Positions 1 through 9,428 of a stretch of DNA of 41,864 bases are shown here, piece after piece. The notes below the pieces were generated by a model that saw only the letters and a program-made list of their open reading frames with translations, had not been told where the DNA came from and searched no databases. Location of the stretch: positions 1 through 41,864 of the forward strand of contig JAHCIP010000010.1 in the NCBI GenBank assembly GCA_026129165.1. Reading direction: 5' to 3'. A program made the translations under genes and the position numbers. How positions within the stretch are numbered: position 1 is the stretch's first letter; each line of letters starts with the position of its first letter. This DNA comes from Anaerolineae bacterium. Its GTDB lineage: Bacteria; Chloroflexota; Anaerolineae; Epilineales; JAHCIE01.

Positions 1-2178
1 CGAGTAGGAATCCTCAGCCGTTTCCAAGAGTAGGTTTCGCGTTGCCAACTTCTGGAATATGTCTTTGCTAAAAGGCGGCGTGTAAAAAAAGCTATATTTA
101 ATGGGCGATTTCATGTGCTTAAGAATTACTATGACAGGCATTGTAGCCGCTTGTTCAAAGACTGGTAACTCTCCAAAGTCTATCATCCGCTCAATAGCCG
201 TGTTTTCCACAATGAACGCTCTCAAATGAGAACCATACACGGATCGGACCCACTTGTTTGAAACGATTACCCCGTACATACCTCCCATTCTTAACAGATG
301 TATAGAGTGCTCCATGAAGTAAACATAGAGGTCGGTTCGCTCATCATGCGATTGAAAGTGATCTCTCAAATACTCCTTTAGTTCCTTAAAGAGTTCCATC
401 CTCACATACGGCGGGTTGCCGATGACCGCGTCGAAGCCGGGGTTGTCCCCCGCGAAGACGGCGGGGAAGGCGGAGGGCCAGTCGAAGGGGTTGACGCGGG
501 CGGCCTCGTCGGGGTCATAGGGCCGGCCGGCCAGGAAGTCGGGGCCGATGAGCGAGTTGCCGCACTGGATGTTGGCGCTCAGGTCGGGCAGGGCGCGGTC
601 GTGGAACAGCCGCGTCTGCGGGTCCAGCGTCTCGGCCGTCTCGCCCTCGAGCACCTTGAGCAGCAGCGACAGCTTGGTGACTTCGACGGCCTGGGGGTCG
701 AGGTCCACGCCGTAGATGTGGTCGAGCAGCACCCGCTTGCGCTCGGCCAGGGTCAGCCCCCAACCGCCGCCGGCCGCTTGCCGCAGCCGCGTCTTGTGCT
801 TGGCGGGGCCGTCGGCGGCGTACTGGTCGCGGTACCAGTCGAGCAGGTAGCTGTACGCGCCGAGCAGGAAGGAGCCGGAGCCGCAGGCGGGGTCGAGGAC
901 GCGCAGGGATGGGGGAGTGACGAGTGACGAGTGACGAGTGGAAGAGGGGGGGATAGGGGTCTGCTTGGTTTTTCGTCCCTGGTCCTGGGTCGCCAGGGGC
1001 GTGAAGTCGGCGGGGGTCTTGCCCTCCAGCAGGGGGCCGAGGGTGTGGCGGACGATGTAGTCCACGATGTAGGCGGGGGTGTAGTAGACGCCGCCGGCCT
1101 TGCGGACTTCGGGCTTCTCCTCGACCACGGCGCGGTGGTCGGGCGTCAGGCTGATGACCTTGCCCAGGAACTGCTCGTAGACCTGGCCCAGCATCTCGAC
1201 GGGCATGACGGTAAAAGCGTAGGGACTGTCGGGGTAGTAGAGGTGGGTGATGATGTCGCGCAGCGGCTCGTCGTCGATGCTCAGGCCCAGCGTCAGGCTG
1301 TCCTCGCGCTCGCGGCCCGCTTCGGGCTTGAAGTGGAACAGGCCGGAGTTGTAGCGGGCGTCGGCCTGGGCGAACTGGAAGACGAGGTTGGCGTAGACGT
1401 TGGGCGTGGCGGCGGCGTCCTTGAGCCGGCCGTAGTGCTCGATGGCGCGGTCCTCGGCCATGCGCAGGAAGATGAGGCGGTCAATGGTCATCTGGACGGC
1501 GTAGTTGAGGGCGGCGTGGCTCAGGCCGGGGTTGCGCAGGGCGAGGTTGCGAGCCAGCAGGTCGCGCCAGCGTTCGATCTCGCGCAAAAATGCCTTGTCC
1601 ACCGTCAGCGCGCCCTTCTTGGCCTTGACCGCCTCGGCGTAGCGGTCCAGCGAGCCAGCCCGCACGGCGTCATAGCCAAAGCGGCCGGCGATGTCGTCCC
1701 AGCGCGCCGCGTAGTCGGTGTACTTGATATAGTCCACCAGGGCGACCTGGGGCAGGTCGAACTGGCTCGGCTCGTAGCGGCAATCGTAGACGGCGAACTC
1801 CTCGAAGTCGGTGAGGATGGACAGCGGCAGCGAGGCCGACCAGGCGTAGCGGCGCAACTGGAAGGCGGGCGCGGCGGCCTGGTCGAGCTTGACGCTGGGC
1901 TGCTTGGCTTCGACAAAGAACTTGCGCTGGCCGCCGACGCGGAACGAGTAGTCGGGGGCCTTGAGCGACTTGCCGACGCGGATGGCGTCCTCGTGGATCA
2001 CCTCGCGCTGGTCCAGCGGCAGCTTGTGGCGGTTGTCCATGTCCCAGCCGAGGGCGGCGAACAGCGGGTTGATGAACTCCAGCCGCGCCTGCGTCTCATT
2101 GTACAGGCCGGACTTGACGGCGGCCAGGTTGGCGTGGAAGTGGTCAACGAGGTGGCGGACAGGGTCGGGCGCGGGCAT
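1..2178 (-). CDS. Type IIG (Eco57I-like) restriction-modification enzyme, C-terminus cut by window edge
   Basis: The reading frame is open for 726 codons from the ATG at 2178 to base 1, so the 3' end is missing. A GGAG box lies about 7 nt upstream of the ATG. The N-terminus carries a PD-ExK-type nuclease signature (D76, then E90-A-K92). The middle has a GVYYTP motif (363-368), the SAM-binding motif I DPACGSGSF (from D429) and the catalytic amino-methyltransferase motif IV NPPY (588-591). This order is that of single-chain enzymes that both cut and methylate adenine in DNA. The C-terminal target recognition part is only partly present. Two oddities: a heptamer-repeat segment is read in frame just before motif I, and base composition drops sharply after NPPY. 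The exact specificity cannot be read. Alternative: a methylase-only BREX or DISARM-type protein, less likely given the ExK motif. Confidence 0.9.
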   Translation of the reverse strand, partial: MPAPDPVRHLVDHFHANLAAVKSGLYNETQARLEFINPLFAALGWDMDNRHKLPLDQREVIHEDAIRVGKSLKAPDYSFRVGGQRKFFVEAKQPSVKLDQAAAPAFQLRRYAWSASLPLSILTDFEEFAVYDCRYEPSQFDLPQVALVDYIKYTDYAARWDDIAGRFGYDAVRAGSLDRYAEAVKAKKGALTVDKAFLREIERWRDLLARNLALRNPGLSHAALNYAVQMTIDRLIFLRMAEDRAIEHYGRLKDAAATPNVYANLVFQFAQADARYNSGLFHFKPEAGREREDSLTLGLSIDDEPLRDIITHLYYPDSPYAFTVMPVEMLGQVYEQFLGKVISLTPDHRAVVEEKPEVRKAGGVYYTPAYIVDYIVRHTLGPLLEGKTPADFTPLATQDQGRKTKQTPIPPSSTRHSSLVTPPSLRVLDPACGSGSFLLGAYSYLLDWYRDQYAADGPAKHKTRLRQAAGGGWGLTLAERKRVLLDHIYGVDLDPQAVEVTKLSLLLKVLEGETAETLDPQTRLFHDRALPDLSANIQCGNSLIGPDFLAGRPYDPDEAARVNPFDWPSAFPAVFAGDNPGFDAVIGNPPYVRMELFKELKEYLRDHFQSHDERTDLYVYFMEHSIHLLRMGGMYGVIVSNKWVRSVYGSHLRAFIVENTAIERMIDFGELPVFEQAATMPVIVILKHMKSPIKYSFFYTPPFSKDIFQKLATRNLLLETAEDSYS
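914..941. repeat. Heptamer repeat (CGAGTGA)n inside the type IIG gene
   Basis: Four consecutive near-perfect copies of the 7-bp unit CGAGTGA, the last ending in GG. On the coding (minus) strand they are read as Ser/Thr/Arg/His/Leu-rich residues without breaking the frame. The repeat style matches heptamer arrays found elsewhere in this window between genes. Confidence 0.85.
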
Positions 2179-2264
2179 GGGGGGCTCCGGGTGGGTGGTG
2201 GGTGGTGAGTAAGTGTAGATTGTACACGTCTTGCAACAGTTGACAAGTCGGGGCCATGTCCACT

Positions 2265-2424
2265 AGGGCTGTTGCAAAGTTGCCGTGATAGAACACGGAT
2301 GGGGAGGATGAACGGATAAAGAGTCTGACGATGGACGCAGCGCACTCAGCGAGGCGGGCGTAGAGGCTTGATCCGTCCATTCTCCCTATCCGTGTTCTAG
2401 ACCGGCGGACTTTGACACGACCCT
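2265..2424. repeat. MITE-like inverted-repeat element 1
   Basis: About 36-bp imperfect inverted repeats: 2265-2300 starts AGGGCTGTTGCAAAGTTG and ends AGAACACGGAT, and 2388-2424 is its reverse complement with several differences, ending in GACCCT. CATGTCCACT flanks the element on the left (2255-2264) and again on the right (2426-2435), which could be a target duplication. A further end-like copy (AGGGCGGTGTCAAAGT) follows at 2436. No coding capacity was seen. It is probably a non-autonomous element, but no transposase was identified to pair with it. Confidence 0.55.
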
Positions 2425-2473
2425 GCATGTCCACTAGGGCGGTGTCAAAGTCGTAGAGGTAGCCTCAGGAACA

Positions 2474-2667
2474 CGCTGTCAACGGATTTGAGGAACAGAG
2501 TGAACGGATTATGGCACGGCGAATAGGCTTTAGGACTTACGCAGTTGCAGCCGTGGGGCAGACTTTCTAGTCTGCCAGCACAGGCTAGAAAGCCTGCGCC
2601 ACATCCCCAAGTGCGTAACTCCTAAGGCTTAATCCGTTCAATCCGCTCCCCGAATCCGTTGACAGCG
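2474..2667. repeat. MITE-like inverted-repeat element 2 (outer, interrupted)
   Basis: An approximately 38-bp inverted repeat with arms at 2474-2511 (CGCTGTCAACGGATTTGAGG onward) and 2629-2667 (ending AATCCGTTGACAGCG), roughly 80% matching. It surrounds element 3. Removing element 3 would leave a compact hairpin, so element 3 seems to have inserted into the loop of this one. Confidence 0.55.
2530..2625. mobile_element. MITE-like element 3 with 14-bp terminal inverted repeats
   Basis: Ends TTAGGACTTACGCA (2530-2543) and TGCGTAACTCCTAA (2612-2625) are inverted repeats with one mismatch. GGCT directly flanks both sides (2526-2529 and 2626-2629), consistent with a short target-site duplication. 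The interior holds two further palindromes, GGCAGACT-TTCT-AGTCTGCC and CAGGCT-AGAA-AGCCTG. It has no ORF, as expected for a non-autonomous element. TIRs of this TTAGGACTTACGCA style are familiar from cyanobacterial and Chloroflexota genomes (from memory, not searched). Confidence 0.6.
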
Positions 2668-2679
2668 CCTGGCTGTCCC

Positions 2680-2700
2680 CCACTGACCACTGACCACCGC
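2680..2700. repeat. Heptamer repeat (CACTGAC)n
   Basis: Two perfect CACTGAC units and a diverged third (CACCGCC), lying between the MITE-like cluster and the ECF sigma gene. The rest of 2668-2889 shows only a possible -10 box at 2793. Confidence 0.6.
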
Positions 2701-2792
2701 CCACTTGGGTTCTGTCGGTTTGCGCGCGGCGTGTCGGGTGGCAGGGGGCCAGCCGTAGGCCGCCTGTCCTGCGCATTGGAACCGAATCGGGG

Positions 2793-2798
2793 TACAAT
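2793..2798 (+). promoter_or_regulatory. Possible -10 box for the ECF sigma operon
   Basis: TACAAT lies 92 nt before the sigma start codon. At 17-nt spacing the -35 position reads TGCGCA, a weak match to TTGACA. Transcription would start near 2805 and give an 85-nt leader. Confidence 0.35.
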
Positions 2799-2889
2799 AG
2801 ACTGGGGACCGCTGTGCCAGCCACGGTGGGAGGATTTCGGTTGCAACTTTGGTGGGCTGGCTGCGTATTCACATTCAGGGAGGGATGGA

Positions 2890-3522
2890 ATGGAACACGA
2901 GCGCGTCTGGATTGAGCAGGCACGCGCGGGCGACCAGGCAGCATTCGCCCGGCTCGTGTCAGCTTACCAGGGCCCGGTGTACAACCTCGCCTATCGCATG
3001 CTCGGCACGCCCGGCGATGCCGAGGACGCCGCGCAGGAGACCTTCTTGCGAGCCTATGACCGCCTGAGCAGTTATGAACCGGAGCGCAAGTTCTCGTCGT
3101 GGCTACTGTCCATCGCGTCGCACTACTGCATTGACCAGTTGCGGCGGCGGCGCGTGCCGCTGGAGTCGCTGGACGACCAGCCGGCCTGGTACGACCTGGC
3201 CGCCGATGACCCGCAGCCCGAAGAAACCGCGCTGCAGAACGAGCAGGAGCAGGCCCTGCGCCGCGCCCTGAACGGGCTGCCGCCCGCCTACCGCCTGCCC
3301 GTCGTCCTGCGCTACTGGAACGACCTGTCGTATGAAGAAATCGCTGAGGCCACGCAGAGCACCGTCAGCGCCATCAAGTCCCGGCTGCACCGGGCGCGGC
3401 TGATGCTGGCGGAGAGCCTCGAAGCGAGCGAGCGCGTGGACACGCCACCCCACCGGGCGGCGCCTGCCCCCGCCCCCACGCTGCCGAAAGGACCGGTGAG
3501 CCATGCGCTGCGACTGGGCTAG
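2890..3522 (+). CDS. ECF-type RNA polymerase sigma factor
   Basis: A 210-residue sigma-70-family protein. Region 2 (about 21-87) includes the typical AEDAAQETFLRAY core-binding segment and a following WLLSIASHYCIDQLRR helix. Region 4 (about 123-172) has LPPAYRLPVVLRYW and the helix-turn-helix YEEIAEATQSTVSAIKSRLHRAR. There is no region 1 or 3, so it is an extracytoplasmic-function factor. The ATG at 2890 was chosen because GGAGGG sits directly upstream; an upstream in-frame start would add a non-conserved leader. The last 20 bases overlap the next gene, so the pair is probably translationally coupled. It likely directs the downstream anti-sigma and membrane-protein genes, but its promoter target is unknown. 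Confidence 0.92.
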   Translation: MEHERVWIEQARAGDQAAFARLVSAYQGPVYNLAYRMLGTPGDAEDAAQETFLRAYDRLSSYEPERKFSSWLLSIASHYCIDQLRRRRVPLESLDDQPAWYDLAADDPQPEETALQNEQEQALRRALNGLPPAYRLPVVLRYWNDLSYEEIAEATQSTVSAIKSRLHRARLMLAESLEASERVDTPPHRAAPAPAPTLPKGPVSHALRLG

Positions 3523-4048
3523 TGAACTGATGTCACTCCGATTAGACGGCCTGCCCCACGACGAGGCCGGCCTGAACGACCATCTGGCCGGCTGCCCGGC
3601 CTGCCAGCAGCGGTGGCGCAGCCTCCAGGCGGTCGAACGGCTGCTGGCCCGCCCGCCCCTGGCGCAGCCGCCCGCCGGCTTCACCGCGCGGGTCATGGCC
3701 CGCCTCCCGCACCAGGCGCCCCTCAACCCCTGGCGCATCCTGGGCGGCTGGCTCCTGCTCCTGGTGGGGGGCCTCGCCCTCGGCCTGCTCATGGTCAGCC
3801 CGCTGGCCCTGACCACGTGGGACTTCATCCAGCGGCCCGAGTTCGGCCTGCTCACCTGGCTATTCGAAGTTCTGTTCCAGGCGCGGGCCTTGGGGCTGGC
3901 CCTGCTGCGCGTCGCCACATCCCTGCTGACCCTCATCCCGCCGCCCGTCGTCGTGCTCTACATGGTCATGGCCCTGGCCCTGGTGACGGTCTGGGTGGCG
4001 ATCGTCGGGCATCTGAGTCTGGGCCAGCCTGAACAACGTGTATCCTGA
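3503..4048 (+). CDS. Zinc-finger anti-sigma factor, membrane-bound
   Basis: A 181-residue protein overlapping the sigma gene. The N-terminus has the ZAS signature H27-x3-C31-x2-C34 in NDHLAGCPACQQ, preceded by C3, as in zf-HC2 anti-sigma domains that hold ECF factors inactive. The second half contains about three hydrophobic segments (around 78-102, 122-150 and 150-172), so it is anchored in the cytoplasmic membrane with the zinc domain inside. Overlap with the sigma gene supports a cognate pair. The signal that releases the sigma factor is not evident. Confidence 0.88.
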   Translation: MRCDWASELMSLRLDGLPHDEAGLNDHLAGCPACQQRWRSLQAVERLLARPPLAQPPAGFTARVMARLPHQAPLNPWRILGGWLLLLVGGLALGLLMVSPLALTTWDFIQRPEFGLLTWLFEVLFQARALGLALLRVATSLLTLIPPPVVVLYMVMALALVTVWVAIVGHLSLGQPEQRVS

Positions 4049-4049
4049 C

Positions 4050-4110
4050 GGAGGACAAAAGCTGAAGGACGAAGGTGACGGGACTGTTCGTCCTTCGTCT
4101 TTTGTCCTCC
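4050..4110. repeat. Long hairpin between anti-sigma and membrane-protein genes
   Basis: Arms 4050-4073 (GGAGGACAAAAGCTGAAGGA onward) and 4087-4110 are inverted repeats with two mismatches over 24 bp, with a 13-nt loop. The arms are built of heptamer-like GGACGAAG/GTCCTCC units. No U-tract follows, so it may attenuate or process the operon transcript rather than end it. Confidence 0.7.
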
Positions 4111-4140
4111 GTCCCCTAGCGGAGGAGAAGAGAGGCTTCC

Positions 4141-5754
4141 ATGCGACGTACACGAATCTTCGTCATCGTGGCGCTGGCCCTGCTGGCCCTGCTGGCCCTG
4201 GCCCCCGCCGCGTCCGCGCAAGGCCCCGGCGGTGTCGTCGTCGGCGGCGAGCGCATCATCGAGAGTGGTCAGACCTTTAGCGGCGATATGGCCGTCTTTG
4301 GCGGCAATCTGACGGTCCGCCAGGGTGGGACCATCAACGGCAACCTCACCGTGTTTGGCGGCGACGCCGACATCGCCGGCACGGTGCGCGGCAACATCAC
4401 CAGCATCGGCGGCTCGACCCGCCTGCGCGAAAGCGCCGTGGTCGAAGGCGACATCTCCACCATCGGGGGGAGTGTGAACCGCGCCTCCGGCGCGACGGTA
4501 CGCGGCCAGCAGACCACGCCGGGTCAGGTCCCGCCCGTCCCGGCCCTCCCCAACCGCCCGGCGCAAGCCCCGCCCGAGCCGCGTAACCCTGTGCTGGCCT
4601 TCCTCGGCTGGGTATTCCGCACGGCCCTGGTGACGCTGGGCCTGGCGCTGCTGGCCGTCCTGGCCGTAGCCCTGCTGCCCAACCAGATGCGCACCGTCGT
4701 GGACACCATGCGGCGCAACCCCGCCGCCAGCACCGGCATCGGCGCCTTGACCTGGGTCGTGTGGGTGGCGGTGATGATCGTGGTCGCCCTGGTGTCGGCC
4801 CTGCTCATCTTCATCTGCATCGGCCTGCTGGGCATCCCAGTGCTGATCGTGCTGGGCCTGGTCGTCCCCGTCGCCGTCCTGTTTGGCTGGCTCTCCACCG
4901 GCCTGTGGGTGGGGGAGGGCCTGCTGCGCGGCCTGCGCGTCCAGTCGGGTGCGCCGCTGGTAGCGGCCGGTCTCGGCGCCATCATCATCACCCTGATCTA
5001 CCAGGTGGTCAACACCATCCCCTGTCTCGGCTGGCTCCTGGCCTGGCTGATGACCCTGCCCGGCTTTGGCGCGGTCATCCTGACCTGGTTTGGCACCCGC
5101 GGCTGGCGGCCGGGCGATCCCTACCTGCCCAGCCGTGGCCCGCGCGGCCCGGTCAGCCCGGCCACCCCGCCCGGTTGGGCCCCGCCGCTCGGCGCTGGCA
5201 GTTGGACACCCGCCCCGACCAGCGCCCCGACCCCACCGCCGGCCAGCCCGACCACCGCCGGTGATGCCATGCTCGCCCAGGGCGCGGCCGTGGCCCAGGC
5301 GGCCCGCGAACAGGCTCAGGCGCAGCCGCCCTCGCCGTGGGCGCGGCCGGTCACGCCGCCGCCCGCTCCGTCAGTCCAGCCGCCGGTCACGCTCCCCGCG
5401 CCGCCGCCCGTGTCCACGGGCGACCTGCTGACGCGCCTGGGTGAGGACATCGCGCCCGCGCCGGTTCCATCGGCCCCACCGGCCGAGACGCCCTTCAACG
5501 TCCCGCCGGTCGAGCCGCCCGCGCCTGTCGTCGCCACACCGACTCGCAAGCGCGACAACCTCCAGGTGCTGCCGCTGGTCGGCCCCAAGTACGAGGGGTT
5601 GTTCAACGCCCGCGACGTTTATAGCTACGCTGACCTGGCCGGCCTGACCCCGGCCCAAGTCGTGACCCTCCTGACCGACCCGAACGTGTTCCCGGTGACG
5701 GAGGACCAGGCGCGGGCCATGATTGACGAGGCGCGGCGGCTGGCGGGGGAGTAG
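4141..5754 (+). CDS. Secreted/membrane protein with polymer-forming beta-helix repeats, TM segments and C-terminal HhH-like domain
   Basis: A 537-residue protein. It has a signal peptide (about 1-27, ending ASAQ), then short glycine-rich repeats (about 38-120, such as FGGNLTVRQGG, FGGDADIAG, IGGSTRLRE) like bactofilin/polymer-forming domains. Hydrophobic segments follow (about 155-180, 200-255, 275-320), then a long Pro/Ala-rich linker (about 330-470). The C-terminus (LQVLPLVGPKYEGLFNARDV onward) resembles the DUF4332 helix-hairpin-helix fold. Ribosome site GGAGGAGAAGAGAGG precedes the ATG. It is the third gene of the ECF sigma/anti-sigma cluster and is a plausible target or sensor of that system. 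The role is inferred; topology would place the repeats outside. Confidence 0.75.
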   Translation: MRRTRIFVIVALALLALLALAPAASAQGPGGVVVGGERIIESGQTFSGDMAVFGGNLTVRQGGTINGNLTVFGGDADIAGTVRGNITSIGGSTRLRESAVVEGDISTIGGSVNRASGATVRGQQTTPGQVPPVPALPNRPAQAPPEPRNPVLAFLGWVFRTALVTLGLALLAVLAVALLPNQMRTVVDTMRRNPAASTGIGALTWVVWVAVMIVVALVSALLIFICIGLLGIPVLIVLGLVVPVAVLFGWLSTGLWVGEGLLRGLRVQSGAPLVAAGLGAIIITLIYQVVNTIPCLGWLLAWLMTLPGFGAVILTWFGTRGWRPGDPYLPSRGPRGPVSPATPPGWAPPLGAGSWTPAPTSAPTPPPASPTTAGDAMLAQGAAVAQAAREQAQAQPPSPWARPVTPPPAPSVQPPVTLPAPPPVSTGDLLTRLGEDIAPAPVPSAPPAETPFNVPPVEPPAPVVATPTRKRDNLQVLPLVGPKYEGLFNARDVYSYADLAGLTPAQVVTLLTDPNVFPVTEDQARAMIDEARRLAGE

Positions 5755-5772
5755 ACGGAGGACGGAGGACGG
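5750..5772. repeat. Heptamer repeat (GACGGAG)n
   Basis: Three units (GACGGAG, GACGGAG, then GACGGTG) begin within the stop codon region of the upstream gene. Confidence 0.65.
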
Positions 5773-5792
5773 TGGGCGGAAGGCTGTGTTAG

Positions 5793-5814
5793 GGGTAGCC
5801 CTGTGTGGCTACCC
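5793..5814. terminator. Hairpin, possible terminator
   Basis: GGGTAGCC and GGCTACCC form an 8-bp perfect stem with a 6-nt loop, 39 bp after the stop of the 537-residue protein. No U-tract. Confidence 0.4.
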
Positions 5815-5838
5815 TCACCCGAGAGAGTGACAACGAAC

Positions 5839-5874
5839 GAGGCGCTTACACTGGAAACCCCAGATAAGCGCCTC
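5839..5874. terminator. Hairpin between convergent genes, possible bidirectional terminator
   Basis: GAGGCGCTTA and TAAGCGCCTC form a perfect 10-bp stem, extended inside by CTGG/CCAG. It sits between genes facing each other. The flank is AATCC-rich rather than a clean U-tract. Confidence 0.5.
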
Positions 5875-5935
5875 AATCCTTAATCTCTAATCCTCAATCC
5901 TTAATCTTCCGTCCTCCGTCCTCCGTCTTCCGTCC
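5873..5935. repeat. Heptamer arrays (TCAATCC/TTAATCT and CCGTCCT types)
   Basis: Two adjoining 7-bp families, first TCAATCC/TTAATCT-like and then CCGTCCT/CCGTCTT-like. The second runs into the last codons of the minus-strand gene ending at 5894. Confidence 0.7.
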
Positions 5936-6154
5936 ATTCAGCAGCGCCTCGCCGGGCGGGGTCAGTCGGACCGTATAGTCGTGACGGCGCGGCCCGCCGT
6001 CCACCTGGATCAACCCCGCCATGAGCGCGTCCTCCCAGACCGTGAGCCGGGGGCAGCTACTCCGCCACGCCTCCATCGCCTGCTCGTAGGTGCGCGGCTG
6101 GTAGGCGACCCAATCGAGGAACTCGATCATCAACAGGCTGACCGGCTCGGACAT
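5894..6154 (-). CDS. Small conserved-looking protein of unknown function
   Basis: An 86-residue soluble protein starting MSEPVSLLMIEFLDWV with AGGAGGG about 5 nt before the ATG. The body (about 5-70) looks like a small alpha/beta winged-helix-type fold ending in a RRHDYTVRLTPPGEALL strand, as often seen at the end of wHTH domains. The last dozen residues (GRKTEDGGRKIKD) are encoded by the heptamer array, so the natural C-terminus was probably extended when the repeat arrived. It lies downstream of clpA on the same strand, 59 bp away, and may be co-transcribed. The function is not recognised. Confidence 0.7.
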   Translation of the reverse strand: MSEPVSLLMIEFLDWVAYQPRTYEQAMEAWRSSCPRLTVWEDALMAGLIQVDGGPRRHDYTVRLTPPGEALLNGRKTEDGGRKIKD

Positions 6155-6193
6155 TACGACCCTCCTGCACCCACCACCCCCTACCCCCCCTCT

Positions 6194-6213
6194 TACCGAC
6201 TACTGACTACCGA

Positions 6214-6226
<13 letters not shown>
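6194..6226. repeat. Heptamer repeat (CTACYGA)n at the clpA 3' end
   Basis: ACCGACTACTGACTACCGACTACTGACTAC-type 7-bp units. They run through the clpA stop codon and encode its last residues (TTSSQ). Confidence 0.7.
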
Positions 6227-8577
<2,351 letters not shown>

Positions 8578-8581
8578 CTAT

Positions 8582-9010
8582 TTAATCCTGCGGTGGGTGC
8601 CAGCCAGCGGCCACCCAGCCCCGCCTAGCTTCAACCAGTAACTCTCGATTCAGGCGGAGTGCGACGACGGTAGCTCGCCCCGTGGCGGTGCGACCAATCA
8701 TCTCATCTCCCATCTGATTCCAGCCAAAATGGTCATGCCAGTGCTGAGTGCGTGGGTTGAAGAGCGGCACGATTTCGTTTGAGATAGGGTCAAAGGCGTA
8801 GGTCTGCTCGCCTTTGTAGGCGTTGCACAATGAGCAGGCCAGCCACAAATTGTCCTCTACAGTTTCTCCCGCCTGGGCTTCAGGGATAATGTGGTCTATC
8901 TCCATCGGCATGCCAATGACTTTTTCTTGGGTCAGACAGTAGCCACAGCGGTAGCGAGCCTGAGCCGCAATACGCTCTCGCAGCTGCTTTGAGATGTAAG
9001 AGCGGCTCAT
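8582..9010 (-). CDS. HNH endonuclease
   Basis: A 142-residue HNH protein. Zinc-knuckle pairs C22-x2-C25 and C59-x2-C62 surround the core MEIDHIIPEAQAGETVEDN, with H40 and N54 as the expected catalytic/structural residues and a final NAYKG. The C-terminal half (LFNPRTQHWHDHF, ATGRATVVALRLN) matches a widespread family of HNH proteins that usually follow a small partner gene in cyanobacteria and Chloroflexota (recalled, not searched). Its ATG overlaps the stop of that partner by 4 bp (9007-9010), and clpA begins 4 bp after its stop. It could be a toxin, a homing-type nuclease or a defence nuclease; the sequence alone cannot decide. Confidence 0.9.
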   Translation of the reverse strand: MSRSYISKQLRERIAAQARYRCGYCLTQEKVIGMPMEIDHIIPEAQAGETVEDNLWLACSLCNAYKGEQTYAFDPISNEIVPLFNPRTQHWHDHFGWNQMGDEMIGRTATGRATVVALRLNRELLVEARRGWVAAGWHPPQD

Positions 9011-9420
9011 GTCTCGCTGAGTAGGCCCGACACGTCATGCCCCCGCTGCTTCAGCAGGGACGCCGCTTGCGAGCGTACCAGGATAACCCGCTCGTAGCGT
9101 TGGGCCAGCGCGTCCCGTTCTTCCCATTCACTAGCTGTCAGCCCTTCCCGCTGTTGCTTCAGATTCAGGCGTTCCAGCCGGTGGAGAGAGGTCTTCGGGA
9201 GAGTGGTGCGAGCCGCCCGCCACAAGGCTTCGTCGTTCATAGCTGTCAGTTTGACCCGGCTATCTTCCACCTCGTCGGCCAATCGCGTGCTGTCCTGGAG
9301 CACGACCGCCATTGCTTCGCGGAGTTCATCCTCGACCGTGTGCTGCTTCTTCGCCGCGCGTTCTTTTATGAGATTGTATATCGGCTCAGACAATGTTACA
9401 GTTACACTATGTTCGGTCAT
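9007..9420 (-). CDS. RHH-like partner protein of the HNH nuclease, candidate antitoxin
   Basis: A 137-residue protein. The N-terminus, SVTVTLSEPIYNLIKERAAK, has the beta strand plus helix pattern of ribbon-helix-helix DNA-binding proteins. It is followed by a charged helical region (about 30-137) with LERLNLKQQREGLTASEWEE. It begins 8 bp after the clpS stop and overlaps the HNH start by 4 bp. That geometry, a small RHH-like protein translated just before a nuclease, is typical of toxin-antitoxin operons, but antitoxin function is an inference. An alternative is a DNA-targeting subunit for the HNH protein. Confidence 0.75.
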   Translation of the reverse strand: MTEHSVTVTLSEPIYNLIKERAAKKQHTVEDELREAMAVVLQDSTRLADEVEDSRVKLTAMNDEALWRAARTTLPKTSLHRLERLNLKQQREGLTASEWEERDALAQRYERVILVRSQAASLLKQRGHDVSGLLSET

Positions 9421-9428
9421 CTCTCGGC

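Noticed and set aside
931..2208. Long plus-strand reading of 425 residues
   Set aside because: It is antisense to the type IIG gene, whose motifs are clear; the plus-strand product is Gly/Val/Ala-rich with no domain.
2659..2889. N-terminal extension of the ECF sigma factor
   Set aside because: The extra residues read heptamer repeat and a promoter-like box; GGAGGG at 2879 fits the ATG at 2890.
2179..2889. Integrase or transposase remnant
   Set aside because: No reading frame with transposase motifs; only inverted repeats.
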